A DNA stretch of 64,000 nt from Vigna angularis (GCF_016808095.1 NC_068977.1:7128479-7192478), one strand, 5' to 3'. Positions 9,968 to 22,199 are shown, numbered from the stretch's first letter. The notes: generated by a model not told the origin, from the sequence alone. Numbers and translations: made by a program.

Positions 9968-12583
9968 CACTAGTAAAAAAACTGTATTTTAACGCGCCAT
10001 ATATGCTTCGGTTATATAAAAACCGAAGCATATAAAAATGTTGTGGCATTTTTGTAATAATAGCAAAGTTATATGCCTCAGTTCTTTGGAAACCAAAGTA
10101 GAAAGGGTCTATTGCCTCGGTTATAAGAGCAACCGAGGCATAATAACCTGCAAAATTCACCTACTTTTTTCCAAGTCAGACTTTTCATCTGATGACTAAT
10201 CTAGAAGAGACTTAGTGCCTCGATTGAGAGGTGACTCGAGGCATAAAAGAGACATAGTGCCTCGGTTGAGAGGTGACCCAAGGCATAAAAGTTGCGTAAG
10301 TTCAATTTTCCCCAAGTCTTGTTATGTTGTCAAACAACACAACCTATCTTCTTCCCCCTTCTTTGTCTCGCGCGAGAGGGTTGCTTGGGGGCACCTATCT
10401 TCTTCCCCCTTTCTCACCGCTTCAAGCTTCTTTATTCTTCCTTTCTCCCAAACAAACTAGAAGGATCATCGATGACACTACAATAGCGACGCAAGAATGG
10501 CGACGACGCGACTAGGGTGTGGCGAAGGCGCGACAAGGGCACGGCGAGGGCAGCGAAAGAACGGTGATGACGCGAAACAGTAAGGGTTATAGCAGCGTTG
10601 CCTCCACAAGGATTCCATCTCTGTCGTCTTTGCAGGAACTCTTCTTCGTTTCCACAAATTCCTCCTGGTTCCAAAATTAGGGTTCTTCAGATGGGGAAAG
10701 GGGAAAAACATTTTTCCTACTTACTCCTACACCACTGTGGAGAGGATGGAGGCATGCAACTCTCGGCCAAGGATGACAACTTAAGGAGTTCGTGATTGAA
10801 GTTCATGGTTGTGCTTGCGAGGAAGAAAAGAACTCGTCCCCGTCAATGGAGGTAGGCACCATGAAAAGGATTTACGATTTTTGAGTTTGGTTTCTGCGAT
10901 ATTTGAGTTTCTGGGTGAAGAAGATGAATAATGGAGAGAACATGGTTTCTGTGATTCTGTGTGCAGGTTAGGGTGGAGAAGATTAAATCAAGGAGGCGCA
11001 ATTTCCTTTCTAGTTGTGTCAATTAAGGAGGACGAACTCGCAAAGAAATCAAATTGGGTTCTGGGTTGCTTTTATGGTGGTCCGGTTGTGGAGCGAAAAG
11101 GGAAAGCTCTGGCTTCTATCAAATTGGTTTTCTGAAATTGGGAAATCTTGGGTCTCTGTTTTGATCTCGGGTTTGGGTTTTGTGCTTCTCTATTTGCTAG
11201 GGCTTGAATTGAAGTTATTGTTTCTCGTGCTTCACACGGGGACGTAGACTTGCTCTATAAGCTGATTCAGATGCAACCCTACGTGCTAGAACACACCGAC
11301 TTCATGCCATTTGTTGACACTCCACTACATGTTACAGTTACTACAGGACATGCCAGTTTTGCCACTGAGGTCATGAGACTTAAACCCTCTTTGCATGGAA
11401 GTTCAACCAGTGTGGCCTCAGCCCCATGCATCTTGCGTTGCAGAACAATCATCATAGATTGGTGTGTCGCTTTGTGGAGATCAACAAGGACCTCGTCAGG
11501 ATCAAAGGGAGAGAGGGTCTCACTCCTTTGCATGTTGCAACTCAAACTGGGAGAATTAATCTTGTGGCAAAGTTCTTATTGGCTTGTCCAGATTCCATCG
11601 AAGATGTAACTGTTCGAAGTGAAGAGGATGACTTTCACGATTGTAGTGTTTGGGGTTTTCCTACTCTTATGATTCAATTTTGTAATTGGGGGTTCGTCTC
11701 TTGAATTGAGGGTTCTGGTTTTGTATCTTATCCCTTTTTCTTGTATGGTTGCGCGAGTGATGTGATTCCTTTTTTTTTTCTATGGTTGCGCGAGTGATGT
11801 TAAGGAGGGCGCGGATGGAGGTGGGCGTGTAAGGATTGCTGGCGTTGGTAGCTCCGACCAATATTGTCCTAGTTACCGCTTCGGTTCAGTATGAACCGAG
11901 GCCTAAAGTCTGAAAAAATAAAAAAAAAAGCACGCTACTGCCTCAGTTACCTAAAAACCGAGGCATAATCCTACACCCTTTTGCCTCGGTTCATAACTGA
12001 AGCAAAAAGCCTACCCATTTTTACCTCGCTTGTATATGCCTCGGTTGCAGAACCGTTGTCTATTAGCAAAAATAATCGTTGTCGTTTCCCCTTACTGCAT
12101 TACTGTTTATTCCGACAAATCCACCTTTTTAAGGTTAGTTTTTGTTTTCGTTTTCGTTTTGAAGAACTTATTTGTTGAACTTGATTGTTGTTGTTTTTTG
12201 TTGAACTTGTTTGTTGTTGTTATTTGGTTGAACTTGTTTGTTATTGTTGTTGTTTGATTGAACTTATTTGTTGTTTGTTATTGTTGTTTGTTGTTGATAC
12301 TATACTACACGTTCATAGTTCATGCTTTATAAAATACCAAAAATGGGAATTTGTTGTTTTTTGTTTTTCAGGTTCCGTAGAGTTGTAAAAAATGATTACA
12401 ATTAATTAAAAAAATTAAAAAAATTGGTTAACGTCGAATATTAACAAAATTCGATGTCAATTTGATTAACGATGGATTTTTTAAATTCGACGTCAATTTA
12501 ACGTCTCTCGATATGACGTCGACCTCGAATTCAACGTGAAAGGTCAAAAAACAACAACATTATACGATATTTTTGTACTAGTG
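9968..12583. mobile_element. CACTA (En/Spm)-like element or composite carrying an ankyrin gene fragment
   Basis: The left end reads CACTAGTAAAAAAAC and the right end, read inward, CACTAGTACAAAAATA, which fit CACTA terminal inverted repeats. Subterminal CGGTT...AACCG motifs occur at 10005-10290 and 11878-12055. The flanking trinucleotides differ (TTT at 9965-9967, TCA at 12584-12586), so the two ends may belong to different insertions. The right flank (12420-12583) uses a different GACGTC-type motif, which also argues for a composite. No transposase was seen. Confidence 0.6.
11205..11690 (+). pseudogene. Captured ankyrin-repeat gene fragment (BDA1-like)
   Basis: Translation in two plus-strand frames gives ankyrin-repeat text. 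The first runs from about 11240 (LLYKLIQMQPYVLEHTDF, then TPLHVT). After a frameshift near 11400, the second gives LSPMHLALQNNHHRLVCRFV and GREGLTPLHVATQTGRINLV. The TPLH, MHLALQNNH and GLTPLHVATQTGR pieces are typical of plant ankyrin proteins of the BDA1 class. The fragment has no start, no membrane domain and at least one frameshift, so it is not a working gene. It lies between CACTA-type ends, which suggests transposon capture. Confidence 0.72.
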
Positions 12584-12755
12584 TCATACTTGTCTTTCAA
12601 TAGTATTCTTTCAAGATCATACAATTCTTTATTGTAATCACATAACTTCGATCGTATTCAATTTTATCAAGATGAACCTTTCATTTTCCATCAAAAAGTT
12701 TGATTGCAGAAATTAAAACTCATTTTAGATATTATGTCATACAAAAAGCTTGAAT

Positions 12756-13015
12756 GGCGAAACAAAAAGCTCTTGCAATGGAATTTGGTGACTAGGAAGA
12801 ATCTTGTATTCATCTTCCCAGGTGGTTATAAGTTGTCCAAGATACAAATTTGGGGACAGTTGTCCAATGCACCGGTTTTCCTGGCGAAACAAAAGGTTCT
12901 TTCAATGGAGTGTGGTGACTAGGAAGAATCTTATACTCATCTTCCCAAGTAGTTACAAGTTGTCCAAGATGTAAATCTAGGGACAAAATTGTCTAGTACA
13001 CCAGTTTTCCCATAA
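12756..13015 (+). repeat. Two-copy tandem repeat, about 130 bp unit
   Basis: Two diverged units starting GGCGAAACAAAA sit head to tail, at about 12756 and 12883. Both contain GGTGACTAGGAAGAATCTT and AAGTTGTCCAAGAT. They immediately precede a MULE transposase remnant and may be part of the same decayed element. No coding function is recognised. Confidence 0.75.
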
Positions 13016-13059
13016 ATGTGGATGGAGTAACAGACGCATCATGTTATGTTATGGAAATA

Positions 13060-13455
13060 TATTTTTTGTCGTTCGGTCCATGCATAAAAGGGTTCAAATA
13101 TTGTAAACTCATTCTCCAAGTGGATGGAACATTTATAACAAGTAAAGATCATGGTACTTTGCTCACCATAATCGCTTAGGATGGCAATAAAAACCTTTTT
13201 CCATTGCCATTTGGTATTGTCGAAGGGGAGACAAAGGAGACATTGATATGAATTTTTAGTTACGCTGAGAGCATGTTACCCCTCAACAAAATCTTTGCAT
13301 CATCACTGATAAAGGAAAAGGCATATTATTAGCCTTAAGATCAGAATAAGTTAGTTGGGAAGCGGACGGTATAAACATTGTTTATTACATATGACTTCTA
13401 GCCTCCAACTCCAACAGCAAATTCAAGAATCAGGAACTAAGGCGACAATTCATAA
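13060..13455 (+). pseudogene. MULE (MuDR-type) transposase fragment
   Basis: One frame reads FKYCKLILQVDGTF, then HGTLLTIIA, a stop, DGNKNLFPLPFGIVEGE and FASSLIKEKA. This matches the order of the catalytic-core start of plant MuDR transposases (a D in DGTF, then DGN and the FPLAFAIVE block). In-frame stops and the missing N- and C-termini make it a remnant. A C-terminal piece of such a transposase lies separately at 37860-38433. Confidence 0.75.
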
Positions 13456-13639
13456 ACATGGGTATTGATTAACTAATCTTTCCTACCAAATTACTTTTTA
13501 AATTCCTACACTAACTTTTACAATTTTTTAATTATGTTCTTATTGTTAAACTGTCTTTTGTCGCCTAGAAACATAACAAAACCTAATTCTCACTAATGTA
13601 GTATAGAAACATAACAAAACCTTCAAGGAGGAATGAAGG

Positions 13640-15602
13640 GTGTGACTTTTAGGTCAGCCACGTAACACTCCCGAGCAGTTTGTTGATCAGCCCACACTGT
13701 TTATATGGTCTCTCTGTTTGAAGGGAACTTCATTGCCAAATGGGGCATAGAAACCACAGCTCCAAAGGCTTTTAATTATGGTCATCCCAGTAAAACGTTG
13801 TACGAGGTGTTAGCCTCCACTAGTAGAAACCTTACCCTAATCTCCCTGGCATCTCTCCCCGTCCCGAGTTGAGTTCTCAAGTCTATATATCCTCGAGTAT
13901 CGACTCTTTCTCCTGCAAACCCCACAATCTATTCATTGAAGGGAACTATGACATCTTCCAACAAATCCATTTTAAGAAATGTCTTCCAATTCAATATGTT
14001 CACCGAACTGGCCTGCTCAATTAATAATTTATTGACACTATATTGAGCGACCTCAACCGTAACCACCATTGAATCGTCTTGATCAGGATCAGACGCATGG
14101 AAATTCTCATCAGTGAAGGTGATGGGAGACAAGGACTTAGGCTTCTTATCCACCATATGAACGGTTTTCAAACTTCTTAAGTTCTTATTACGCGTAGAGG
14201 ATGACGCCCCTCCTCTAGCGAAACCTTCGGAAATGGTATTAATGTGACTGCGTACTGATCAGTCACGACTACAACTGCAGCTACGACTTTGTCGCCTATT
14301 CTGATGTCTTCGATTATTTCTTTGGTGCGACTGATCAGGGCTCCTATGCGAAGACCTCTTTCTCGGTGGACTTCTTATCTTTTCTCGCTCCTCCTTTATG
14401 TACTTACGAAAGTGACCTGCACAAATAAGCTCTTCGATTTTATCTTTAAATGTGGCACACTCTTCACTAGTATGTCCCAAATTTTGATGATAACGACAAT
14501 GCTTCTTTTCGTCAACGTTTCTAGGTGTAAGCTTCTTCTTGACCGGGGGAAGGTGTTCAACATTGAGGGCCTCTTTGAGAATTCTTTCCCTGGGTGCATT
14601 GAGAGCACTATAATGGTTAAATTTGGGTGTCCGAGGAAAGTCCTTAGGACAAGGACCCCCGCCTTTGTCATTATTGTCGAACAGTCGCCTGTCGTCCCTT
14701 TTTTCACCCCCACAGAAGCCTCCTACCGTTGTTTCTTTCGAGAAATTCGCATATCTTCAATACGAATAAATTCTGCAACTCTCTCTTGGAGATCATATAC
14801 TATTTTAGGCGGTCTAGCACATAGACTATCTGCAAACGGTCCGAATTTCAAACATGAAGACAAGTTGTTGATGATGAAGGTTTGATTAACATCTTTCACT
14901 CGTCGTACTGTCTCATTAGACCTAGTATTAACCAACGCTACATGCGTTAATTCTTATACTCGGTTGGAAGCATACTTTCTTCCAAAAAGAGACTCCATAG
15001 TGGCGAAGCAGTCCACTGTATTTGGAAGAAGGGTATTGTACCAAGCTAATGCCTCCCCTTTAAGCGATAATAAGAAAGCTCTGCACATAATCGGATCACT
15101 AGACGAGCTAAACGTCATCGCATTAACGAACGTTCTGAGATGGTCATCCAGATCTGTGGAATCGCCATACTTGTCCACTGCGGGAGGAGGCTTCTCCAGC
15201 ATAGGTGCTTCCATAATAGTTGTCGTGAAGGGTAGCAAACCAGTTGACCGTACGATTTGTAGAGGTATTGGTGAAGGTATGACCATAATATTTGCTTCCC
15301 TTCCTTCACGACTGTCTTGGTTGACGGGGTTGGATGTCGGCTGGTTACAACTTACGTACCTCATGAACGACCATACTTGGACCCTCCCCACGATCGGGAT
15401 CCCTCTGGGCCGTTGGAGTTGCTGACGCCAAATGTTGAGCGAAATTTTCGCGACGAGTGGCAACATGCTTCGCCCGTAATGCTGCAATCTCCTCCTCGTA
15501 CTTCCTTTGCATCTCCAACAACTGTGCTTGCAGTTGTGCTTGCATATCTTTAATTAATTCCCTTGTACTTTGTTCCTCCTCCATGTTTCTTATGGTCACC
15601 AT
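13640..15602 (-). pseudogene. Ty3/gypsy gag-protease remnant
   Basis: Minus-strand open pieces follow gypsy gag-pol order. The gag start MVTIRNMEEEQ is at 15602, followed by a coiled-coil-like Gln/Glu-rich stretch. The capsid core (FVNAMTF, MCRAFLLSLKGEALAWYNTL) is at about 15000-15150, then ARPPK...LQERVAEFIRIEDMRIS, then the GHTSEEC...LKDKIEELI block. The protease is at about 13740-14170 with DTRGYIDLRTRLG and LGRPCLNAFGA. Several frameshifts separate the pieces. The protease active-site region reads EQASS where relatives usually have DQGSS, so it would be inactive. Reverse transcriptase and integrase are absent here. The gag start lies directly beside an LTR end at about 15648. Confidence 0.82.
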
Positions 15603-15647
15603 TGGGTTTCTTCGACTATTCTCATGCCCTACCGTGGACACCAAAAT

Positions 15648-16140
15648 GATTCTGTATATAAGTAAGTAGGGCCTAGAGACACACCTTTCTGTTATTACCT
15701 TCCTTTCTTTCTTGCTCCTAAATCACTTGCTCCAAGTTTTTCGAGTCTAAACCGAGCGGTGGGTACCTGCTAAAGGCACTCCGACGCTCAAGTCAGATTT
15801 TAATCAATGAACTTAATTCACAATTAAGTATCATAATTCAATTAAGATAACCTTACCTCTATAGCTTACCCTTATATTTATAGGTATTTGGTGAACCTTA
15901 AATTGATGTTGGCCCAATAACATAGATATTTTGTGGATTTTAAATTGATGTTGACCCAATAACACTAATGTTCGCGTTGACCCAATTACAACCCAACACT
16001 CACAGACCCCTTTCGTCTGCTTAACTATTAACTTAAAAAATACACCAAACGACCTTAAATATATATCGTTCGGCTAATATATCAAGTTTATCGTCGACAC
16101 TGAGTTATTACCTAGCTTACCGATCAGTTCAACCTGAAAA
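15648..16140 (-). repeat. Adjacent LTR of the gag-protease element (outer edge uncertain)
   Basis: In minus orientation the gag leader is preceded by TGGTGTCCACGGTAGGGC, a primer-binding-like site, and before that the sequence ends in CA at 15648. The region contains TATATTTATAGG-type and GACC-rich pieces shared with other gypsy LTRs here. The outer end near 16140 is a guess; no target duplication was found. Confidence 0.5.
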
Positions 16141-16643
16141 AAGCAAACAAAAATTGAATAAGTTTTACAAAATATACTATCAATATACTAAAAATCATGT
16201 TCATACTAAAATCAGGGTTAGTTGGAGTGACAACAATATATTAAAATAAGCGGCAACAATATACTTAAAATCAGGTTTATATTAAAATCCGTGACAGCAA
16301 TGTATTAAAATCAGTGGTAGTTGCAACAATATATTTTTCATCTTTAGTTCTCATCTATTTTTCATCCATGTTTTATACTTTCATTTAATCTTCTTCTCTC
16401 CTCTCTACCATTGGTATAATCAATCCTCCTTGCCTTAGAATAAATAAGGAGAGATACGCTACCAAAAAAAAAAAACAGCTCCTAGCCAGCATTTGAAAAA
16501 CAACTCCAATTTCTTATCACATTCAAAGTTAATCATAGAAAATGAATTATTACTATATACTTTGCATTGCTCCAATAGGAAGCTAAGTTATGAAGCCATC
16601 ACTACTATTTTATTACCGTAGAAATTAATGCCAAAAAAAACTA

Positions 16644-17021
16644 GGTTTAATAGGTTTGGAGGTCCCTATATTTGTTGGTTCGTTTCAATTGGGTCCTCCA
16701 ATTTTGAAAGTGATCAATTTGGTCCCTAATTTAACAAAATTGAGTCAATAATACCCTTTCCGTTAAATGCAATGGACGTCATTAACTTTTTAAACATGTG
16801 GTATGTTGAAGCATCCTTCAAATAAAACTGTGTCACCTGCAAATAAAAGGATGCCTCAACATGCCACATGTTTAAAAAGTTAACGCCGTCCATTATATTT
16901 AACGGAAAGGGTATTATTGACTCAATTTTGTTAAATTAGGGACCAAATTGATCACTTTCAAAATTGGAGGACCCAATTGAAACGAACCCACAAATATAAG
17001 GACCTCCGAACCTATTAAACC
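16644..17021. mobile_element. Foldback MITE of the Mutator (MULE) type
   Basis: A 378-bp palindromic element. The left arm starts GGTTTAATAGGTTTGGAGG and the right arm is its near-perfect inverse. Pairing extends for most of the length around a short centre near 16830. It is flanked by a perfect 9-bp target duplication AAAAAACTA (16635-16643 and 17022-17030), which is the Mutator signature. The element has no coding capacity; the open frames across its right arm are artefacts. Confidence 0.92.
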
Positions 17022-17030
17022 AAAAAACTA

Positions 17031-17767
17031 ATAATAAAGGTGTTGCAAAACGAAGCAGCCAATGCCCAACAACATAGATAGTAGAATTAAGAGGTGAGTG
17101 GTGGACCTGGCATTTTCTCTTGTTGGATGGTCTAAGAGGAGCTTCACCAAACACTGCTTCTTTACTAGTCTCCAACAACCTGGAACAAAATAGACAATAA
17201 AAGTTAGTCTTGCTGATAAAAGGATACAAAAATGCATACAACTTTGTCGATCAGATAAAGGCAGCCGATGGTAAAATAACATTCAAGATGTGTCGTTTAT
17301 AACTAAATAGCATAAACTTTTAACTAGTGAACCAGCAAATGAAGGACCTCAATACATTGTCATGTTAAACTACTGCATGCTACTACAATACTATTAGTTA
17401 AAAGATCCCAATTTTTTATTTGATATACAAACTAAATTGCGATCTTCAATGAAGCAGGGTTCATAATAGTTTAAAAATAAGTCATTCATCCATACAAATC
17501 ATCAATATATGATGAATATAAAATACAAAAAAGGGTTGAAATCACCTTGAACCAACACATATTGTTAATTATTAACAAAAAGAAAAATAGGTCACGCTGA
17601 AAAGTAATATCCATCAATCATGGACTTAATTATCATTTAGCTAAATTCTAAAGGAAAAAAAGAGAGCTTCTTTTTAGGTACCGTAGAACCATATGTAGGT
17701 ATCCATTTGCTAAGTAAGTTTCCATAATAAAAAATAAAGATTGTCAAAATTAATAGTTATTTTCTTC
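17031..17767. other. Intergenic DNA
   Basis: AT-rich unique-looking sequence between the MITE and duplication B copy 1. I see no gene, repeat array or RNA gene in it. Confidence 0.5.
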
Positions 17768-18888
17768 TGCTACTGCCAAATTGAAAAGTTGAGGAATGTG
17801 AACCTCAAAGGACACTCCAGACAAACACGCTTCTTTGGGAATTATGAGATAAAGGCAACTAACACCGCTTTGAAGGTATTCCTTACACAAAAAGAGAAAA
17901 CAAACTACATTTATATGTTTTTAAATAAATATTGAGATAGATACATTAATTCATTATATATCATATTATATTTCGACTAAGTCATCAATCTTGTTAGAAG
18001 CAACATGGTAAGTCAAAGTCTTCTTCAGAGTATTTTGTAGCAACTTTCTCAAATCTAATATGGTATTCTTTCACGGATAAGCCAAACGTAGCTTAGACAC
18101 AATAAATGTTTATAGAAGAGATTGAACACTATCTTTGCAAGATGTTTTTATATTAATTTTTTAGATAGCATATATTACGTCTAATTTTTAAATAATTGTT
18201 TAAGTTTCATTAAAAGAATAATGTTGCAATATGTAAGAGTATTTTTTTCAACTTGTAGACACACTTGGCTGACATGCATGAGTATTGTTGCTTAATATGA
18301 ATATTGTTTGACTTTATAGGGGTAAATTACAATTTTCTACTTCTTAACATTGAAATCTAAAAGATAATTCTCAAAAGGTGTTAAAAGATTGCATTTGTGG
18401 TAGTCTTTTTGACTCTACTACTCATATAACTAAAAGAAATCAAAAGTCTTAAAAGATTGCGCTTATGATAGTCTTTTTGAATATTGTTCTTCCTTTCTTT
18501 TTATATTCATTTCTGAAAAGTAGTCATTATCATAACAATATTTCTTTTTAGATAGTCACTCTTTGTTCTTCATTTTGTTTTGTTTGTAATGCATTGATTG
18601 TTTTGCTTGAAGTTGGTGATAAGCATTACATTATGGAACTTCAATCATTTGGTTAATGTGTTTTTTATATGGTGACATCCTTAAAAGAGTAGAATAACTT
18701 TAGAACTCCATATAATAATATTGGGATGATATTTTTTATGTTTTAACATGAATCATTAATATTACACTAGTGCATAATAATCTTTTTTATCCAGTTTTCG
18801 AACAGATATAGAATGTTGATGGTCAACTGAAGACAAATAGAGGCTAGTATAGATAAAGATGTTGATTATATGCTTGAGCCTTTTGTTG

Positions 18889-19150
18889 GTAAGATATAAA
18901 ACAATGTTTCACTCTTCATGCACAGAAGATCCCCAAGTGTGGTGTCAGATGATGTTAGGGAAGGATATTTTTCCATTCTTGCAACCAAGGATGGAGATTC
19001 GAAAAAGGTTCATCGATGGCTTAAATTTCTTGAATGATCCTGCTTTCTTGGACTGTTGAATCAAGCTCAGGAAGAATTTGCTTTCAAACAAAATGGAGCT
19101 TTTGCAATCCCTTGACAGCCTCAAGAATTACAGAACATTCTAGATCCTTC
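18889..19150 (+). pseudogene. SAUR-like (auxin-responsive small protein) pseudogene, copy 1
   Basis: Successive frames give SAUR-family text: RRSPSVVSDDVREGYFSILA, then KRFIDGLNFLNDPAFL, then LLDQAQEEF / FAIPCQPQEL-type sequence. This reproduces the SAUR core order (EGYF, RF...LNxPAF, LLxxAxEEFG, IPC). Frameshifts between the parts and a stop in this copy (TGTTGA after LDC) make it non-functional. It is followed directly by gypsy pol remnants. The copy at 31800 is the same with fewer lesions. Confidence 0.68.
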
Positions 19151-19229
19151 CAAAGTCTGAAGCAAATAAGCCACCAAAGATGTTGATCAAAGGTTGGAAC
19201 TATGTAACTATGTTCAGATCTCCTTATGA

Positions 19230-19560
19230 TGGACAACAATAAAGGGAGTCTTTGTTCATGAGGATCAGAAAATGGTGTTGAATAAGTTGTTAGACTAGTT
19301 TGAAGAGATTTTCAAAGAACCTAAAGTTTTAACATGCTATTATGTTGGTTGAAGGGCAAGTTCTTGTGAATGTTACATCTTATCATTTCTCACACCATCA
19401 TAAGGATGAAATTGAGAAGCAAATTGTAGAAAGGTTATAGACTGATTGGAATTGGAATATCTTCATCACATTATTCAAAAACAAGGAGTGGCAGAGGATG
19501 TTACTAACATTAAAAATATGGTTGAATGGTCAGTCCCTACAAATGTGAAGGGCTACAAGT
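19230..19560 (+). pseudogene. Ty3/gypsy pol remnant, copy 1
   Basis: Short frames read FVHEDQKMVLNKLLD, FEEIFKEP, then YHFSHHHKDEIEKQIVE and EYLHHIIQKQGVAEDVT / MVEWSVPTNVKG. These match the linker before reverse transcriptase and the EYLGHIIS...VPTNVKG block after it in gypsy polyproteins. The central reverse transcriptase is missing and stops are frequent. The same remnant lies at 32140-32470. Confidence 0.72.
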
Positions 19561-19756
19561 GTGCAAATGCTTTAAGTCACAGCTAGACAGATTGCAAACT
19601 ATGTAAGATTGTGTAGCTACAAGTAAAAGAAGTTACAATAAACTATCCTAGAGAATGAAGCAAACGCCACCACAATTACCACAATACATGTAGAGACCCA
19701 TTCATGAAGATTGAAACTAAAAGGCTAACTACTACATGAAACACCAGTATAAAACA

Positions 19757-19979
19757 CTTAAGATTGAACTGTAAAATAATTCTAGAGGACTTGATTAATC
19801 CCTCTCACAATCTTCTATTTATAAGAATAAATTAATACACAAGTACATGATAAATAGGGTAACCCTAGACACAATATAATCATGATAAATAGGGTAATCC
19901 TAGACACAATATAATCATGATAAATAGGGTAACCCTTGACACACTATAATAATGATAAAATAGGATAAATATCCTAACA
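19757..19979 (-). repeat. 3' LTR of the copia element
   Basis: In minus orientation it begins TGTTAGGATATTTATCC. It contains two to three direct repeats of a roughly 37-bp unit (ATAATCATGATAAATAGGGT core) and a TATAAATAG box with downstream sequence. The outer edge was placed where similarity to duplication B copy 2 ends. Confidence 0.72.
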
Positions 19980-19986
19980 CTCCCCC

Positions 19987-21111
19987 TCAAGCTGGAGCAT
20001 ACAAATTGTATGTACCAAGCTTGGAACAAATAAACTCAATCCGAGGACCCCTTATTGACTTGGTCAATACATCTGCAAGTTGATCGTTTGACCCAATAAA
20101 CTCAGTACATATTTCTTTGGTTAACAACTTTTCACGAACAAAATGAATATCAATTTCTATATGTTTAGTCCTCTCGTGAAACACTAGATTTGATGCAATG
20201 TGGAGAGCAGCTTGATTGTCGCAATACATCTTCATAGTATGGATGTCACAAAATTTAACCTCTTGAAGGAATTGTTTCACCCATATAAGTTCACATGTTA
20301 GTGATGCCATTGCCCTATACTCGGCTTCCGCGGTTGATCGAGCTACTACATTTTGTTTCTTACTTTTCCATGAAATAATGTTTCCTCCCAGAAAAACACA
20401 ATATCCTGTAGTAGACCGTCTATCAATAGGTGAACCTGCCCAATTTGCATCACAAAACCCAGAGACCTGAATGCTTCCTTTATCTTCATATAACAATCCT
20501 TGCCCGGGAGCCTTCTTTACATACCTTAGAATGCGAATGAGAGCATTCCAATGGTCAACACATGGAGCCTGCATGAACTGACTAACCACTCCAACTGCAA
20601 AGGATAGATCTGGCCTTGTAATAGTGAGATAAATCAGTTTTCCAACCAGCCTCCTATACCTCTCTGGATCGGAGAATAATTCACCTTCTTCTGTCCTTAA
20701 TTTCTGGTTTGGGTCCATGGGACTGACTACCGGTCTACAATCAATCATGCCTGTTTCTTGTAATATATCAAGAGCATACTTCCTTTGGGAGATTACAACT
20801 CCATCTTTTGATTGCGCTACTTCAATGCCTAAGAAGTATTTGAGACTTCCAAGATCCTTGGTTTGAAAATGTCTACACAAGTACTCTTTTAGTTGAGATA
20901 TTCCAACAGCATCACTTCCTGTAATGACAATATCATCAACATATACTATTAAGTAAACACATTTCCCGAGAGAAGAATGAGAATAAAAACCTGAATGGTC
21001 TGCTTCACTGCGTTTTAGCCCAAATTTTTGAACAATGGAGCTAAACTTTCCAAACCAAGCACGTGGGGATTGCTTGAGGCCATATAGAGATCGATGCAAT
21101 TTGCATACCAT
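19987..21111 (-). pseudogene. Copia reverse transcriptase C-terminal part and RNase H
   Basis: A 374-codon open frame. It holds SLYGLKQSPRAWF near the start, the catalytic YVDD box near residue 56, KYFLGIEVA, then the RNase H region with SWKSKKQNVVARSTAEAEYR, DNQAAL and ADVLTK. It ends close to the polypurine tract. A single TAG at 21121-21123 separates it from the upstream frame, so the polyprotein is interrupted by one nonsense codon within the RT domain. Otherwise the domain looks complete. Confidence 0.9.
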
Positions 21112-21123
21112 ACCAGACTCCCC

Positions 21124-22176
21124 CTAAGCAACAAACCCAGGAGGTTGCTCCATATAAACTTCTTCCTCAAGATCACCATGTAGGAAGGCATTCTTGATAT
21201 CCAATTGATGAAGTGGCCAGTGACGAATGGCTGCCATGGCAAAGAAGAGACGAATAGTAGTCATCTTGGCTACAGGAGAGAAAGTGTCACAATAATCAAG
21301 ACCATAAACCTGAGTGTAACCTTTTGCAACAAGCCGAGCTTTGAGCCGATCAATTTCACCATCAGGGCCAACTTTAACTGCATACACCCATCGACAACCA
21401 ACCGCCTTTTTTCCTGGGGGTAGGGGCACCAGCTCCCAAGTATTACTATGGTCAAGAGCCTGCATTTCTGCAATCATAGCTTGTCGCCATCCAGGATGAT
21501 CAAGTGCTTCTTTCACATTCTTGGGTATAACAACAGAGGACACTGAGGATAAAAGAGAAAAATAGGAGGGCGACAATCGATGATAGCTTAGAAAATTATA
21601 AATGGGATGAGGGTTTCGAGTGGAACGAGTACCTTTTCTGAGGGCAATAGGCCATGGTGAATCATTTGCACCAGGAGGCGTGGGAGGAGGTGACGAGGGA
21701 GAAGAATCTGAAGTAGGAGATTCACCATTGTCTTGGGGAGGTGGACTATCCATTGGGGCCCTGTGTGGGATGATCTCAGTATGTGGAGAAACAGGTGTAG
21801 AAGGATTGTGATCAAGACTTGGAATGACAGAGACAGTGGAACTATTTGACTCAGCCATTGGAATAGGAAGGACCTGTTGGAGGATGGAAACATCCTGAAC
21901 AGATGGAGAGAAGTAAGGAGTCTGTTCAAAGAATGTGACATTGGCAGACATGTAATACTTCTTAGTTTCAGGAGAGTAACACCGATATCCTTTTTGAAGT
22001 CGAGAATAGCCTAAGAAGACACATTTGAGAGCGCGAGCGGAGAGTTTGTCTAGACCTGGAGACATGTCATGAACAAAACATACACAGCCAAACACTCGGG
22101 GAGATGTATGAAAGAGAGGATCATTAGGAAACAAAATGGAGAAAGGGACTTTATTATTAAGAGAGGAGGAGGGCAT
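21124..22176 (-). pseudogene. Copia integrase C-terminal region and reverse transcriptase N-terminal part
   Basis: A 350-codon frame. It begins in the integrase C-terminal region ([25 protein letters not shown]), continues through a Ser/Pro-rich linker, and enters the RT domain with [29 protein letters not shown] and [24 protein letters not shown] split over the motif. It ends at the TAG just before 21111. It joins the frame at 22200 only through a one-base frameshift. Confidence 0.88.
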
Positions 22177-22199
22177 CCTATTAATAAGATAACATGCAG

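Noticed and set aside
10215..10795. Several overlapping open frames on both strands.
   Set aside because: Within the CACTA-like region, with no recognisable domain and mutual overlap.
18770..18800. CACTAGTGCATAATAATC resembling a CACTA terminus (also at 31664).
   Set aside because: No partner end, target duplication or subterminal motifs were found; it is simply part of duplication B.
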